Part shown: piece by piece, positions 28,688 to 37,725 of the stretch
Layout: every line of letters begins with the position of its first letter
How positions within the stretch are numbered: position 1 is the stretch's first letter
Source of the DNA: Kordiimonas sp. SCSIO 12603
GTDB lineage: Bacteria; Pseudomonadota; Alphaproteobacteria; Sphingomonadales; Kordiimonadaceae
NCBI RefSeq assembly: GCF_024398035.1
Contig: NZ_CP073748.1
Location: 1,897,520 to 1,961,519, forward strand
Direction: 5' to 3'
Length of the DNA: 64,000 bases
Notes under the pieces: model-generated
What the model saw: only the letters and a program-made list of their open reading frames with translations
Databases searched by the model: none
Told to the model about the DNA's origin: nothing
Made by a program: the position numbers and the translations under genes

Positions 28688-29143
28688 ATGAAACTCAACG
28701 AAATTCGTGACAACGACGGTGCTCGCAAACTGCGCACGCGTGTAGGTCGCGGTATCGGTTCCGGTAAAGGTAAAACTGCCGGTTCTGGTCACAAAGGTCA
28801 GAAAGCACGCTCAGGCGTAGCTATCAATGGCTTTGAAGGTGGTCAAATGCCGATTTACCGTCGTCTTCCAAAGCGCGGTTTCACAAGCATGAACAAGAAA
28901 GACTTCCAGGTTCTTAACCTTGGTCGCCTACAGAAGGCAATCGATGCTAAGAAAGTGGACGCTGGTAAAGCAATCACTATCGAAACTCTAGTTGAAGCTG
29001 GTGTTGTTGGTAAGGTTGTAGACGGCGTACGTCTTCTTGCTAAAGGTGAACTTACTGCAAAAGTTGACATCACAGTAACAGGTGCTTCTAAAGGCGCTGT
29101 TGAAGCTGTGGAAAAAGCTGGCGGTAAAGTTACTGTTGCTTAA
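28688..29143 (+). CDS. rplO: 50S ribosomal protein L15
   Basis: A 151-residue protein starting [14 protein letters not shown], with the glycine-rich rRNA-binding stretch [20 protein letters not shown] and [18 protein letters not shown]15 is a late-assembling protein that helps organise 23S rRNA. A TTGGAGATAAT ribosome site precedes the ATG. secY follows after 57 bases. Confidence 0.99.
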   Translation: MKLNEIRDNDGARKLRTRVGRGIGSGKGKTAGSGHKGQKARSGVAINGFEGGQMPIYRRLPKRGFTSMNKKDFQVLNLGRLQKAIDAKKVDAGKAITIETLVEAGVVGKVVDGVRLLAKGELTAKVDITVTGASKGAVEAVEKAGGKVTVA

Positions 29144-29200
29144 GGCACGATAAAAGAACGATAAGCCGAGATAGAGATTAAGGGGCTGGAGTAAGCGTAT

Positions 29201-30532
29201 ATGGCATCCGCTGCAGAACAATTGGCGTCCAATTTGAGTTTGTCTTCGTTCGGTAAAGCCGAAGAATTGAAGAAGCGTATTTGGTTCGCCCTAGGTGCAC
29301 TTATTGTGTACCGCTTGTGTACTTATATTCCATTACCAGGCATTGACCCGGTAGCATTGAGAAACATGTTTGCAGATCTAGGAGGTAACTTCCTTGATGT
29401 AGTGAACACATTCTCTGGTGGTGCACTTCAGCGGATGTCTATCGTGACACTCGGGATTATTCCTTATATCTCGGCTTCCATCATCATGCAGCTGCTCACA
29501 ACTATGAATTCCACGCTTGCGCAGTGGAAGAAGGAAGGTGAGCAAGGCCGCAAGAAAATTAACCAGATGACACGCTACGGTACTGTAGCTCTGACAATTG
29601 TGCAGGGCTGGGGTGTAGCAACTGGTTTGCAAGGACAGGCTGGTGTTGTAATCGACCCAGGTTTGTTCTTCGTGTTAACAACAGTTATCACGCTTGTGGG
29701 CGGTACTATGTTCCTGATGTGGCTTGGTGAGCAAATCACTCAGCGCGGTATTGGTAACGGTATTTCCCTTATTATTTTCGCAGGTATTGTTGCAGAGCTT
29801 CCGGGTACGCTTGCTCAGGCGTTCACTCTAAGCCGCAACGGTCAACTGGATGTTGCTGTTCTGCTTGCCATGCTTATTGGTGCAGCGGCCCTTATCTGGT
29901 TTATCGTATTCTTCGAACGCGCTCAGCGCCGTGTGGTAATTCAATACCCGAAAAGGCAGCAGGGTAACCGCGTTCACCAAGGTGACAAGAGCCACCTACC
30001 GCTTAAACTTAATGTTGCGGGTGTGATTCCTCCGATCTTTGCTAGCTCACTTCTGTTGATGCCGCTTACAGTTGCCGGTATGTACCAAACAGGTGGCCCA
30101 GAGTGGATTACAACAGTAACAGCGCTGCTTGGCCCAGGTAAGCCAGTATATATCGCGCTATACATCGCTCTTATTGTATTCTTCTGCTTCTTCTACACAG
30201 CTATTCAGTTTAACCCTGAAGAAACTGCAGATAACTTGAAGAAGCATGGTGGTTTTGTGCCAGGTATTCGCCCTGGTAAGAGAACTGCTGAGTATCTGGA
30301 TTATGTGCTTACTCGTCTGACTGTGATTGGCTCTGCTTATATTGCAACAGTATGTGCTATTCCTGAGTTTCTTATTGGACAGGCTAACGTTCCATTCTAC
30401 TTAGGTGGTACAAGCTTGCTCATCGTTGTGAATGTGACTATGGATACTGTATCTCAGATTCAGTCACACCTGATGGCACAGCAATATGAGAGTCTCTTGA
30501 AAAAATCGCGTCTTAAGGGAGGTCGCCGGTGA
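29201..30532 (+). CDS. secY: Protein translocase channel subunit SecY
   Basis: A 443-residue protein with ten predicted membrane helices. N-terminal segment RIWFALGALIVYRLCTYIPLPGID, the plug-region sequence FSGGALQRMSIVTLGIIPYISASI, and the cytoplasmic loop with GNRVHQGDKSHLPLKLN are typical. It forms the Sec channel with SecE, whose gene ends at the left edge of the window, and SecG. Its last four bases are the GTGA start of adk. Confidence 0.99.
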   Translation: MASAAEQLASNLSLSSFGKAEELKKRIWFALGALIVYRLCTYIPLPGIDPVALRNMFADLGGNFLDVVNTFSGGALQRMSIVTLGIIPYISASIIMQLLTTMNSTLAQWKKEGEQGRKKINQMTRYGTVALTIVQGWGVATGLQGQAGVVIDPGLFFVLTTVITLVGGTMFLMWLGEQITQRGIGNGISLIIFAGIVAELPGTLAQAFTLSRNGQLDVAVLLAMLIGAAALIWFIVFFERAQRRVVIQYPKRQQGNRVHQGDKSHLPLKLNVAGVIPPIFASSLLLMPLTVAGMYQTGGPEWITTVTALLGPGKPVYIALYIALIVFFCFFYTAIQFNPEETADNLKKHGGFVPGIRPGKRTAEYLDYVLTRLTVIGSAYIATVCAIPEFLIGQANVPFYLGGTSLLIVVNVTMDTVSQIQSHLMAQQYESLLKKSRLKGGRR

Positions 30533-31176
30533 TAATTATTCTGTTTGGTCCTCCGGGCGCAGGTAAAGGTACACAGGCACAACGTATCGAGAAGGCACAA
30601 GGCCTAGTTCAACTATCTACCGGTGATATGCTGCGCGCAGCAGTAGCAGCTGGTACTGAGATGGGCAAAGCCGCAAAAGCTAAAATGGACGCAGGTCAAT
30701 TGGTTTCAGACGAAATCGTAATCGGTATTATCCGTGACCGTATCCAAGAAGCAGATTGTAAAAATGGTTTCATCCTTGATGGTTTCCCACGCACAGTAGC
30801 GCAAGCAGAAGCTTTGGATGAAATGCTTACAGCACAGAGCTTGCAGCTGGATGCTGTTGTTGAAATGAAAGTAGACGACGAAGCACTGGTTGACAGAATC
30901 GCAGGCCGCTATACATGCGCCGGCTGTAACGAAGGATATCACGATACAAACCTGAAGCCGAAGGTTGAGGGTGTGTGTGATCAGTGTGGATCTACAGAGT
31001 TTAAGCGTCGTCCAGATGATAACGCAGAGACAGTAGGGAAGCGTCTGAAAGAATATTACGCACAGACGGCGCCAGTATTGCCGTACTATGCGGAAAAAGG
31101 AATTTTGCAGCAAGTTAATGGCATGGCTGCCATTGATGAGGTAACTGCAGAAATTGCTGCGGTTTTGGCCGCATAA
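30529..31176 (+). CDS. adk: Adenylate kinase with a zinc-type lid
   Basis: A 215-residue protein starting at GTG 30529, overlapping secY by 4 bases (GTGA) after GGGAGGTCGCC. The P-loop GPPGAGKGT is at 7-15. It is a long-form adenylate kinase whose lid domain (about 127-165) carries C130, C133, C150 and C153, a full four-Cys zinc site. E. coli Adk lacks these cysteines; many Gram-positive and some alphaproteobacterial enzymes have them. It converts ATP and AMP to two ADP. Confidence 0.99.
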   Translation: MIIILFGPPGAGKGTQAQRIEKAQGLVQLSTGDMLRAAVAAGTEMGKAAKAKMDAGQLVSDEIVIGIIRDRIQEADCKNGFILDGFPRTVAQAEALDEMLTAQSLQLDAVVEMKVDDEALVDRIAGRYTCAGCNEGYHDTNLKPKVEGVCDQCGSTEFKRRPDDNAETVGKRLKEYYAQTAPVLPYYAEKGILQQVNGMAAIDEVTAEIAAVLAA

Positions 31177-31195
31177 AAAAACTGTCATAAGGCGG

Positions 31196-31223
31196 TTGAC
31201 GAATTGGGGTTTATTCATATAAT
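31196..31223 (+). promoter_or_regulatory. Near-consensus sigma-70 promoter for rpsM-rpsK-rpoA
   Basis: TTGACG (31196-31201), a 16-base spacer, and a perfect TATAAT (31218-31223), in the 115-base gap between adk and rpsM. It leaves a leader of about 60 bases. It would drive the alpha operon (S13, S11, RNA polymerase alpha) independently of the spc operon. It is the best match to the consensus I found in the window. Confidence 0.8.
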
Positions 31224-31291
31224 CCCCGGCTTCAACGCGTCTTGTGGCGAATTGTCGTATGACGTGAATAATTTGATTAGGAGATATGGTC

Positions 31292-31660
31292 GTGGCGCGT
31301 ATTGCTGGCGTTAACATTCCGACCAATAAGCGTGTAGAAATCGCTTTGACATACATTCACGGTATTGGCTCTACAACAGCCAAGGGAATCTGCGAAACGC
31401 TGAATTTCCCACGTGAACGTCGGGTAAACGAACTAACAGATGCTGAAGTAATTCAGATCCGTGAAATGATTGACCGTGAACACACAGTTGAGGGTGACCT
31501 TCGCCGTGAAGTAGCGATGAACATTAAGCGTTTGATGGACCTCAAAACATACCGTGGTCTTCGTCACCGTAATAAACTGCCTGTACGTGGTCAGCGTACA
31601 TCGACAAATGCTCGTACTCGTAAGGGTAAAGCAGTTGCGATTGCAGGTAAGAAGAAATAA
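31292..31660 (+). CDS. rpsM: 30S ribosomal protein S13
   Basis: Starting at GTG 31292 gives 122 residues and the family N-terminus [10 protein letters not shown]. An ATG two codons upstream (31286) lies too close to AGGAG (31279-31283); the GTG has an 8-base spacing and fits the family. The C-terminus has [17 protein letters not shown]13 contacts P-site tRNA and the inter-subunit bridge. Confidence 0.98.
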   Translation: MARIAGVNIPTNKRVEIALTYIHGIGSTTAKGICETLNFPRERRVNELTDAEVIQIREMIDREHTVEGDLRREVAMNIKRLMDLKTYRGLRHRNKLPVRGQRTSTNARTRKGKAVAIAGKKK

Positions 31661-31706
31661 TTAGGAACAAGCTGTTTAGGGCTTCCGTAAATAAAGGTCT
31701 GATGAG

Positions 31707-32096
31707 ATGGCAAAAGATGCTGGACGTGTTAAGCGTCGTGAGAAGAAAAACATCGCGAATGGTGTTGCTCACGTAAACGCTTCATTCAACAACACAATGA
31801 TTACTATCACAGATGTACAGGGCAATGGTATTTCCTGGTCATCTGCTGGTATGATGGGTTTCCGTGGCTCCCGTAAGTCTACTCCATATGCTGCACAGGT
31901 TGCTGCTGAGGACGCAGGTAAAAAAGCACTAGAGCACGGTATGAAAAACCTCGAAGTGGAAGTAAAAGGCCCAGGCGCTGGTCGCGAGTCCGCTCTGCGC
32001 GCGCTTCAAGCTATTGGATTTACAATTACATCAATTCGTGATGTAACTCCAATTCCACACAATGGTTGTCGTCCACCAAAACGTCGTCGCGTATAA
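31707..32096 (+). CDS. rpsK: 30S ribosomal protein S11
   Basis: A 129-residue protein with [19 protein letters not shown] and the C-terminal [16 protein letters not shown], both strongly conserved. S11 lines the mRNA exit on the platform. It follows rpsM after 46 bases and is followed by rpoA after 96 bases. Confidence 0.99.
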   Translation: MAKDAGRVKRREKKNIANGVAHVNASFNNTMITITDVQGNGISWSSAGMMGFRGSRKSTPYAAQVAAEDAGKKALEHGMKNLEVEVKGPGAGRESALRALQAIGFTITSIRDVTPIPHNGCRPPKRRRV

Positions 32097-32192
32097 CGCG
32101 GCGACCGTACTGGTTGTTACTTGTAGAGTATTGGCGCGATCCTTTGGCGCTAAATTATTGTTTAAAGCGTCATTAAGAATGAGGGTTACAAC

Positions 32193-33209
32193 GTGATCCA
32201 GAAAAACTGGCAAGAGCTAATTAAACCAAATGGCCTGACTATTACTCCAGGTGCTGATCCACTTCGTAAAGCTAAGCTCGTAGTTGAGCCGCTTGAGCGT
32301 GGTTACGGCATGACACTGGGTAACGGTCTACGTCGTGTTCTGCTTTCTTCCCTACAAGGTGGTGCTGTAACAAGCATTCACATTGAGGGCGTTCTGCACG
32401 AGTTCTCTTCTGTACCTGGTGTACGTGAAGACGTGACAGACATGGTTCTAAACATCAAACAGCTTCCTGTTCGTGTAACAAGCGACGGCACCAAGCGTCT
32501 GAGCCTTACAGCTTCAGGCCCAGGTGAAGTGAAAGCTTCTGCTATCCAAGAAGTTGCTGATGTTGAAATTCTTGATAAGGACCTTGTTCTTTGTCACCTT
32601 GATGAAGGTGCTACACTGAACATGGAACTGACTGTAGCTTCAGGTAAAGGCTATGTAGCAGCTGAGCGTAACCGCCCAGAAGATGCTCCAATCGGTCTTA
32701 TCCCTGTAGATGCACTCTACAGCCCTGTTAAGAAAGTAAGCTACAAAGTTGAAGCTACTCGTGAAGGTCAGGTTCTTGACTATGACAAGCTTACAATGGA
32801 AATCGAAACTGACGGTACAGTAACTCCTGAAGATGCAGTAGCTTTCGCTGCCCGCATTCTTCAAGATCAGCTTTCTGTATTCGTGAACTTCGATGAGCCA
32901 GAAGAAGCTGCTAAGCCTGAAGAAGATGAAGAGCCAGCGTTCAACCGCCAGCTTCTTCGTAAGGTTGACGAGCTTGAGCTTTCTGTACGTTCTGCAAACT
33001 GCCTGAAAAACGATAACATCGTTTACATTGGTGACCTTGTGCAGAAAACAGAAGCTGAAATGCTTCGTACGCCGAACTTCGGTCGTAAGTCACTTAACGA
33101 GATTAAAGAAGTTCTTTCTTCCATGGGCCTACGCCTTGGTATGGAACTTCCAGCTTGGCCACCAGAGAATATCGAAGAGTTGGCTAAGAAACTCGAACAA
33201 GATTACTAA
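32193..33209 (+). CDS. rpoA: DNA-directed RNA polymerase subunit alpha
   Basis: A 338-residue protein starting at GTG 32193 after GAGGG. The N-terminal domain (about 1-235, with [20 protein letters not shown]) dimerises and assembles beta and beta'. An acidic linker (about 235-255) leads to the C-terminal domain (about 258-330, with [15 protein letters not shown] and [13 protein letters not shown]), which binds UP elements and activators. Two hairpins separate it from rplQ. Confidence 0.99.
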   Translation: MIQKNWQELIKPNGLTITPGADPLRKAKLVVEPLERGYGMTLGNGLRRVLLSSLQGGAVTSIHIEGVLHEFSSVPGVREDVTDMVLNIKQLPVRVTSDGTKRLSLTASGPGEVKASAIQEVADVEILDKDLVLCHLDEGATLNMELTVASGKGYVAAERNRPEDAPIGLIPVDALYSPVKKVSYKVEATREGQVLDYDKLTMEIETDGTVTPEDAVAFAARILQDQLSVFVNFDEPEEAAKPEEDEEPAFNRQLLRKVDELELSVRSANCLKNDNIVYIGDLVQKTEAEMLRTPNFGRKSLNEIKEVLSSMGLRLGMELPAWPPENIEELAKKLEQDY

Positions 33210-33219
33210 GGTTACCATG

Positions 33220-33242
33220 AGCGGTTCCACGGAACCGCTTTT
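33220..33242 (+). terminator. First hairpin after rpoA
   Basis: AGCGGTTC pairs with GAACCGCT around a CACG loop, and TTTT overlaps the end of the stem. It begins 10 bases after the rpoA stop. It looks like a weak intrinsic terminator or attenuator before rplQ. Confidence 0.55.
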
Positions 33243-33262
33243 GTACCTTACTAAGCCGGATG

Positions 33263-33289
33263 AAAGCGTGGTGAATTCACCTCGCTTTT
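33263..33289 (+). terminator. Second hairpin between rpoA and rplQ
   Basis: AAAGCG pairs with CGCTTT, and inside it GGTG pairs with CACC across an AATT loop; GGTGAATTCACC is a perfect 12-base palindrome. Four T's follow the stem. With the hairpin 20 bases upstream it forms a tandem terminator-like element. Confidence 0.5.
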
Positions 33290-33383
33290 GTTCAATTTAA
33301 AACCTCCCCGATTTGTTAGGGGACACCTACCGGTACTACACGGAAATTCGTGCAAGGCCGGATAGGCAAACGGAGTAAGAAAT

Positions 33384-33842
33384 ATGCGCCACAATAAATC
33401 AGGCCGTAAGCTGAATAGAACTGCTAGCCACCGTAAGGCTATGTTCCAAAACCTTGCACAGGCTCTTCTTAAGCACGAGCAGATTGTAACAACTCTGCCA
33501 AAAGCTAAAGACCTAGCACCAATCGTTGAGAAGTACATCACTCTTGGTAAAAAAGGTGGCCTTGCTAACCGTCGTCTTGCGATTGCACGTCTGCAAAACG
33601 AAGAGCTAGTTGGCAAAGTATTCGCTGAGCTTGCTGAGCGCTACAAAGATCGCACAGGTGGTTACACTCGCGTTCTTAAAGCTGGTTACCGTCACGGTGA
33701 TAACGCGCCAATGGCTGTTATCGAGCTAGTTGATCGTAACGAAGATGCTAAAGGCCAAGACAGCCACAAATTTGGTAGCATTGAAGCAGATCTTTCTGCG
33801 AAAGCTAACAAAGGCGTGCCAGTTGAAGCTGACGCTGAATAA
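33384..33842 (+). CDS. rplQ: 50S ribosomal protein L17
   Basis: A 152-residue protein: [20 protein letters not shown] at the N-terminus, the conserved core to about residue 120, and a Lys/Glu/Ala-rich tail common in Alphaproteobacteria. L17 sits near the tunnel exit. A 174-base gap with two hairpins separates it from rpoA, which is unusual. A strong terminator follows. Confidence 0.98.
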   Translation: MRHNKSGRKLNRTASHRKAMFQNLAQALLKHEQIVTTLPKAKDLAPIVEKYITLGKKGGLANRRLAIARLQNEELVGKVFAELAERYKDRTGGYTRVLKAGYRHGDNAPMAVIELVDRNEDAKGQDSHKFGSIEADLSAKANKGVPVEADAE

Positions 33843-33866
33843 TTTTTCTACGTTTGTAGAAGCGAG

Positions 33867-33895
33867 AAGGGCGATCATTTGATCGCCCTTTTTTT
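33867..33895 (+). terminator. Intrinsic terminator closing the ribosomal gene block
   Basis: GGGCGATC (33869-33876) pairs perfectly with GATCGCCC (33881-33888) around ATTT, followed by seven T's. It separates rplQ from the convergent exported-protein gene, whose stop codon lies 2 bases beyond the T-run. Confidence 0.92.
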
Positions 33896-33896
33896 G

Positions 33897-34679
33897 TTAC
33901 TGTTCTATTGGTAAGCCCAAGCGCACTTTATACCGTCGGATTTTCCCGAAAGTTTCTTCCATTTTAAGTGTCTGTCTGGTTTCTTTATCAATCCAGAATT
34001 TTGCTGCGCCTCTACCGCCATAATCAATTTCCAGAATCCAAGCCGGAAGTGGATTACCGTTCATACCCTTTAAGGTTTCCTCACCTGTTACAGAATAAAT
34101 ATATTCCTGTGGCGGGGTCTTGGATCCTGGGTGATAGAAATTCATGTGGAAGCTCTTTCCAGTTTCAAGCGGTAAGAGACCAAACGTTTCCATATCCAGT
34201 TCCCAGTTCAGGGTTTCTGGCTTGCTCTCTATGCTAAAAGAAGCCTGGGTATTGCCTGTTATATTGGTGTCACCTTTCGTGAGATTAGGCTCAAACGTGA
34301 AGGCTGATACTGCTTGGTCTGCACCGTGAATTGTTTTGTGAAAAACTGGACTGAAATCCTTCACGCGGTTCAGTGAATATATCAAACGGTTGGACCGATC
34401 TTGTGCGGAATGCCAGTCCTGCTTTATTTCAACAAGTGTTTCCCCGTCTTTTTCAATAATATTTGTTGTGCGGTTCCAAAGCTCCATCCCCAGTATTTTG
34501 CCAGTGGATGTATCTCGCATATAAACCAGGTATTGATTAGTTCCGGTGCGATAGTTTTCAGCTTTTAAGTTTTGGAATTGAAAGGTTTCTTTCATTGTTG
34601 CGGATGCAGCAGAAAAAGAAAGTGAACTTGCTAGCATTATAGATAGCATTGCTGTCGTAATCGTTTGTTTTAAAGACAT
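33897..34679 (-). CDS. Exported protein of unknown function, DUF3108-like
   Basis: A 260-residue protein with a clear Sec signal peptide (about 1-27, hydrophobic core TTAMLSIMLASSLSF, cleavage probably after ASA). The rest is predicted to be mostly beta-strands. The end, FWIDKETRQTLKMEETFGKIRRYKVRL, resembles DUF3108-type periplasmic proteins, but the match is by eye. It is divergent from the DegP-type protease, so an envelope role is plausible. AAGGGGGAAT precedes the ATG on its strand. Confidence 0.6.
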   Translation of the reverse strand: MSLKQTITTAMLSIMLASSLSFSAASATMKETFQFQNLKAENYRTGTNQYLVYMRDTSTGKILGMELWNRTTNIIEKDGETLVEIKQDWHSAQDRSNRLIYSLNRVKDFSPVFHKTIHGADQAVSAFTFEPNLTKGDTNITGNTQASFSIESKPETLNWELDMETFGLLPLETGKSFHMNFYHPGSKTPPQEYIYSVTGEETLKGMNGNPLPAWILEIDYGGRGAAKFWIDKETRQTLKMEETFGKIRRYKVRLGLPIEQ

Positions 34680-34851
34680 TAATTCCCCCTTGGTTTGTAG
34701 TAATGGACTTTACGTGGTGCAATAAAGTGCATATTCGAAGCTTTTGCGTCAGCGTGTTCAGTTCGTGCGATTAATTGAGGTCACAGTGGCACCACAATTG
34801 ATGCATAATGATGTTTGAAATAGCTAATTGGGCCTTTGCAAAGGAAAGCCA

Positions 34852-34880
34852 TTGTCATTGCAAGCCTATCTGGCTTAGAA
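34852..34880 (+). promoter_or_regulatory. Candidate promoter for the DegP-type protease
   Basis: TTGTCA (34852-34857), 17 bases, then TTAGAA (34875-34880), about 54 bases before the protease start. Each hexamer departs from consensus at one or two positions. An envelope-stress sigma factor promoter was considered but no clear motif was seen. Confidence 0.35.
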
Positions 34881-34933
34881 AATAGGTTCGGTCTTTTAGA
34901 AGGCTTATGACTAGTTTGGAGAGTGAGAATTTC

Positions 34934-36391
34934 ATGAGACGTTTAAGCAGGAAAATCTTCTTGTGTGGTGCCTTGGTTGCTTCTGCATTTGCTGGTGCTT
35001 CAGCACAATATGAAAATGCGGACAGGCAGGTGCCGTCTTCAAACGCACAGGTGCAGCTTTCTTATGCACCTATCGTGAAGGATACAGCCCCAGCTGTAGT
35101 GAATATCTATACAACGAAAGTGGTGCGGGCCAGACGATCAGCAATGTTTGATGATCCGCTTTTTAAGCGCTTTTTCGGTGATCAATTCAGTTTTGGCGGC
35201 AGTCCTAAAGACAGAATTCAAGGGTCACTTGGTTCTGGTGTAATTGTACGCCCCAACGGTGTGATTGTTACGAACCACCATGTGATCGAAGGTGCAGATG
35301 AAATTCGCGTAGTACTTTCTGATAGGCGAGAGTTTGCAGCTGATGTTGTTTTAGCTGATCCGAAAACAGATTTGGCGATCCTGCAAATTAATGCTCGCGA
35401 AGAACGTTTGCCGACACTAACGCTAGCAGATTCTGATAATGTACTGGTTGGTGATCTTGTACTTGCCATTGGTAACCCGTTTGGTGTTGGGCAAACAGTA
35501 ACAAGCGGTATTGTTTCTGCAACAGCACGTACTCAGCAAGGTATCTCTGATTTTGGTTTCTTTATTCAAACAGATGCCGCGGTAAACCCCGGTAACTCGG
35601 GCGGCGCACTCGTGGGCATGCAAGGTCAATTGCTTGGCATCAATACAGCGATTTATAGCCGTACAGGTGCGTCAAACGGCATTGGCTTTGCCGTTCCAGC
35701 TAATATGGTGAACTCAGTGCTTCGCGCGGCTTTAAACGAAGGGCAGCTTGCTCGTCCTTGGCTCGGTATTCGCGGGCAGAGTGTAACTAATGAGTTAGCG
35801 TCAGGCCTTGGCCTTGATCGTGCAGGTGGTATTTTAGTTGATGAAGTATACCCGGGTAGTCCCGCAGCACTCGCTGATGTTCAGATTGGTGATGTGATCA
35901 TGGCTGTTGATGGTAAAGAGGTTATTGATGAGCCAGGGCTTAACTTCCGTGTTGCAACAATGGAAAATGGTGCTGATGTGCCTCTAGCCGTACTCTCCGA
36001 AGGTTTTATTCAGGAAAAAACGCTTACACTTTCACTTCCGCCTGAGCCAGTAGAGCGCAATCTTACTAAACTAGATGGGCGTCATCCATTCCAAGGGGTG
36101 ACAGTAGCTAACCTTTCTCCGCGCTTTAATGAGGAAATTCAGGTTGATCCATTCCTTGAAGGTGTGGTGGTGCTTAGGGTTGAGCGCAGAACAGCAGCGG
36201 GCCGTTACCAGTTTGTAGCACCCGGGGATATTATTCTCGGTGTAAACGGCAATACGGTTGAACGTGTTGAAGACCTTGCATCACTGGATGAAAATGCGGA
36301 GCGTTTTGTCTATCAAGTTCAGCGCCGCGGCCGCGTACGTGAATGTGTGATCGTACCAAACCGCTCCTACCGCTGTCGTGATATTCGGTAA
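34934..36391 (+). CDS. Periplasmic serine protease, DegP/HtrA family
   Basis: Using ATG 34934 gives 485 residues and a clean Sec signal peptide (MRRLSRKIFLCGALVASAF..., cleavage near ASA-Q). An ATG at 34907 adds nine residues before it. The trypsin-like domain has the full triad: H116 (TNHHVI), D146 (PKTDLAIL) and S222 (NPGNSGGAL). Two PDZ regions follow (about 270-370 and 390-485). It probably degrades or refolds damaged envelope proteins. rarA begins 5 bases downstream, so the two are co-transcribed. Confidence 0.93.
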   Translation: MRRLSRKIFLCGALVASAFAGASAQYENADRQVPSSNAQVQLSYAPIVKDTAPAVVNIYTTKVVRARRSAMFDDPLFKRFFGDQFSFGGSPKDRIQGSLGSGVIVRPNGVIVTNHHVIEGADEIRVVLSDRREFAADVVLADPKTDLAILQINAREERLPTLTLADSDNVLVGDLVLAIGNPFGVGQTVTSGIVSATARTQQGISDFGFFIQTDAAVNPGNSGGALVGMQGQLLGINTAIYSRTGASNGIGFAVPANMVNSVLRAALNEGQLARPWLGIRGQSVTNELASGLGLDRAGGILVDEVYPGSPAALADVQIGDVIMAVDGKEVIDEPGLNFRVATMENGADVPLAVLSEGFIQEKTLTLSLPPEPVERNLTKLDGRHPFQGVTVANLSPRFNEEIQVDPFLEGVVVLRVERRTAAGRYQFVAPGDIILGVNGNTVERVEDLASLDENAERFVYQVQRRGRVRECVIVPNRSYRCRDIR

Positions 36392-36396
36392 AGTTA

Positions 36397-37725
36397 GTGA
36401 GTGATCTTTTTGAACAGCCAAATGTGATGGACGCTGCCTCCGGGCCGCGTCCTCTTGCTGATAGGCTCAGGCCAAAAGATATCTCTGAAGTTGTCGGCCA
36501 GGAACATTTGCTGGGCGAGGGAGGTTCTCTTGCACGGATGGTGGCAAGCGGACGTATCAGCTCGCTCATTTTGTGGGGACCGCCAGGAACCGGGAAAACA
36601 ACGATTGCTCGATTACTGGCTAATCATGCTGATCTGGCGTTTGAGCAGATATCAGCCATTTTTTCTGGGGTTGCTGATCTCAAGAAAGTTTTTGAAGCAG
36701 CAAAAATGCGCCGCATGTCAGGGCGTGGAACGCTTCTGTTTGTGGATGAAATCCACCGATTTAATCGGTCGCAGCAAGACGGTTTCCTCCCATATGTGGA
36801 AGACGGCACCATTACATTGATTGGCGCTACCACTGAAAATCCGTCCTTTGAGATAAACAGTGCGCTTCTTTCCCGAATGCAGGTGTTGGTGCTTAACAGG
36901 CATGATGACAGCATGCTGGAAGAGTTGATCTCACGTGCGGAAGATGAAGTGGGTAAGCCTCTTCCCGTTGATGAACAAGCCCGAGAAAGCCTTAAGGTGA
37001 TGGCTGATGGGGATGGTCGTTTCCTGCTGAACTGTGTTGAAACTGTTTTTGATTTGGCCGGGGAGGATGTTCTGTCAACAAAGGATATTGGAAAGCTTCT
37101 TCAGAAACGTGCACCATCTTATGATAAAGACCGTGACGGCCACTATAACCTTATATCAGCATTCCATAAATCCATGCGTGGCTCTGATGTAGATGGCGCG
37201 CTTTACTGGATGGCTCGTATGCTGACAGCGGGAGAAGACCCGCTTTATATCATTCGCCGTCTGGTACGTATCGCCAGCGAAGATATTGGTATGGCAGACC
37301 CTGAAGCTATCCATCAAGCATTGGCCGCCAAAGATGCTTATGAATTTCTAGGTAGCCCGGAAGGAGAGGGGCAAATTGCTCAGGCTGTGATCTATCTAGC
37401 GTCTGCTCCTAAATCTAATGCAGCATATCTGGCTGAGAAAGCTTCAAAGGCTGTGGCTAAACAAACGGGTAGTCTTATGCCGCCAGCTCATATTCTCAAC
37501 GCGCCAACTAAAATGATGGCTGAGATGGGATACGGTGCTGGCTATATCTATGATCATGATGTGGAGGGTGGTATCTCGGGGCAGAATTTCTTCCCAGAAG
37601 ATATGGAACGACAGACTTTCTATAACCCAGTAGAGCGGGGATTTGAACGCGATATCCAAAAACGTATGGCGTATTTCGCCAAGGTTCGTGAAGAACATGC
37701 CGCAAAGCTTAAGAAAAATAAATAG
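36397..37725 (+). CDS. rarA: Replication-associated recombination protein A (MgsA/RarA AAA ATPase)
   Basis: A 442-residue AAA+ ATPase starting at GTG 36397. Walker A GPPGTGKT is at 61-68, and Walker B has D117-E118 in FVDEIHRFNRSQQD; the sensor motif GATTENPSFE follows. The C-terminal domain has the family segment KSMRGSDVDGALYWMARML. It acts at stalled replication forks and interacts with SSB. The protease-rarA pair is a common alphaproteobacterial arrangement. Its 3' end overlaps the next gene. Confidence 0.95.
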   Translation: MSDLFEQPNVMDAASGPRPLADRLRPKDISEVVGQEHLLGEGGSLARMVASGRISSLILWGPPGTGKTTIARLLANHADLAFEQISAIFSGVADLKKVFEAAKMRRMSGRGTLLFVDEIHRFNRSQQDGFLPYVEDGTITLIGATTENPSFEINSALLSRMQVLVLNRHDDSMLEELISRAEDEVGKPLPVDEQARESLKVMADGDGRFLLNCVETVFDLAGEDVLSTKDIGKLLQKRAPSYDKDRDGHYNLISAFHKSMRGSDVDGALYWMARMLTAGEDPLYIIRRLVRIASEDIGMADPEAIHQALAAKDAYEFLGSPEGEGQIAQAVIYLASAPKSNAAYLAEKASKAVAKQTGSLMPPAHILNAPTKMMAEMGYGAGYIYDHDVEGGISGQNFFPEDMERQTFYNPVERGFERDIQKRMAYFAKVREEHAAKLKKNK

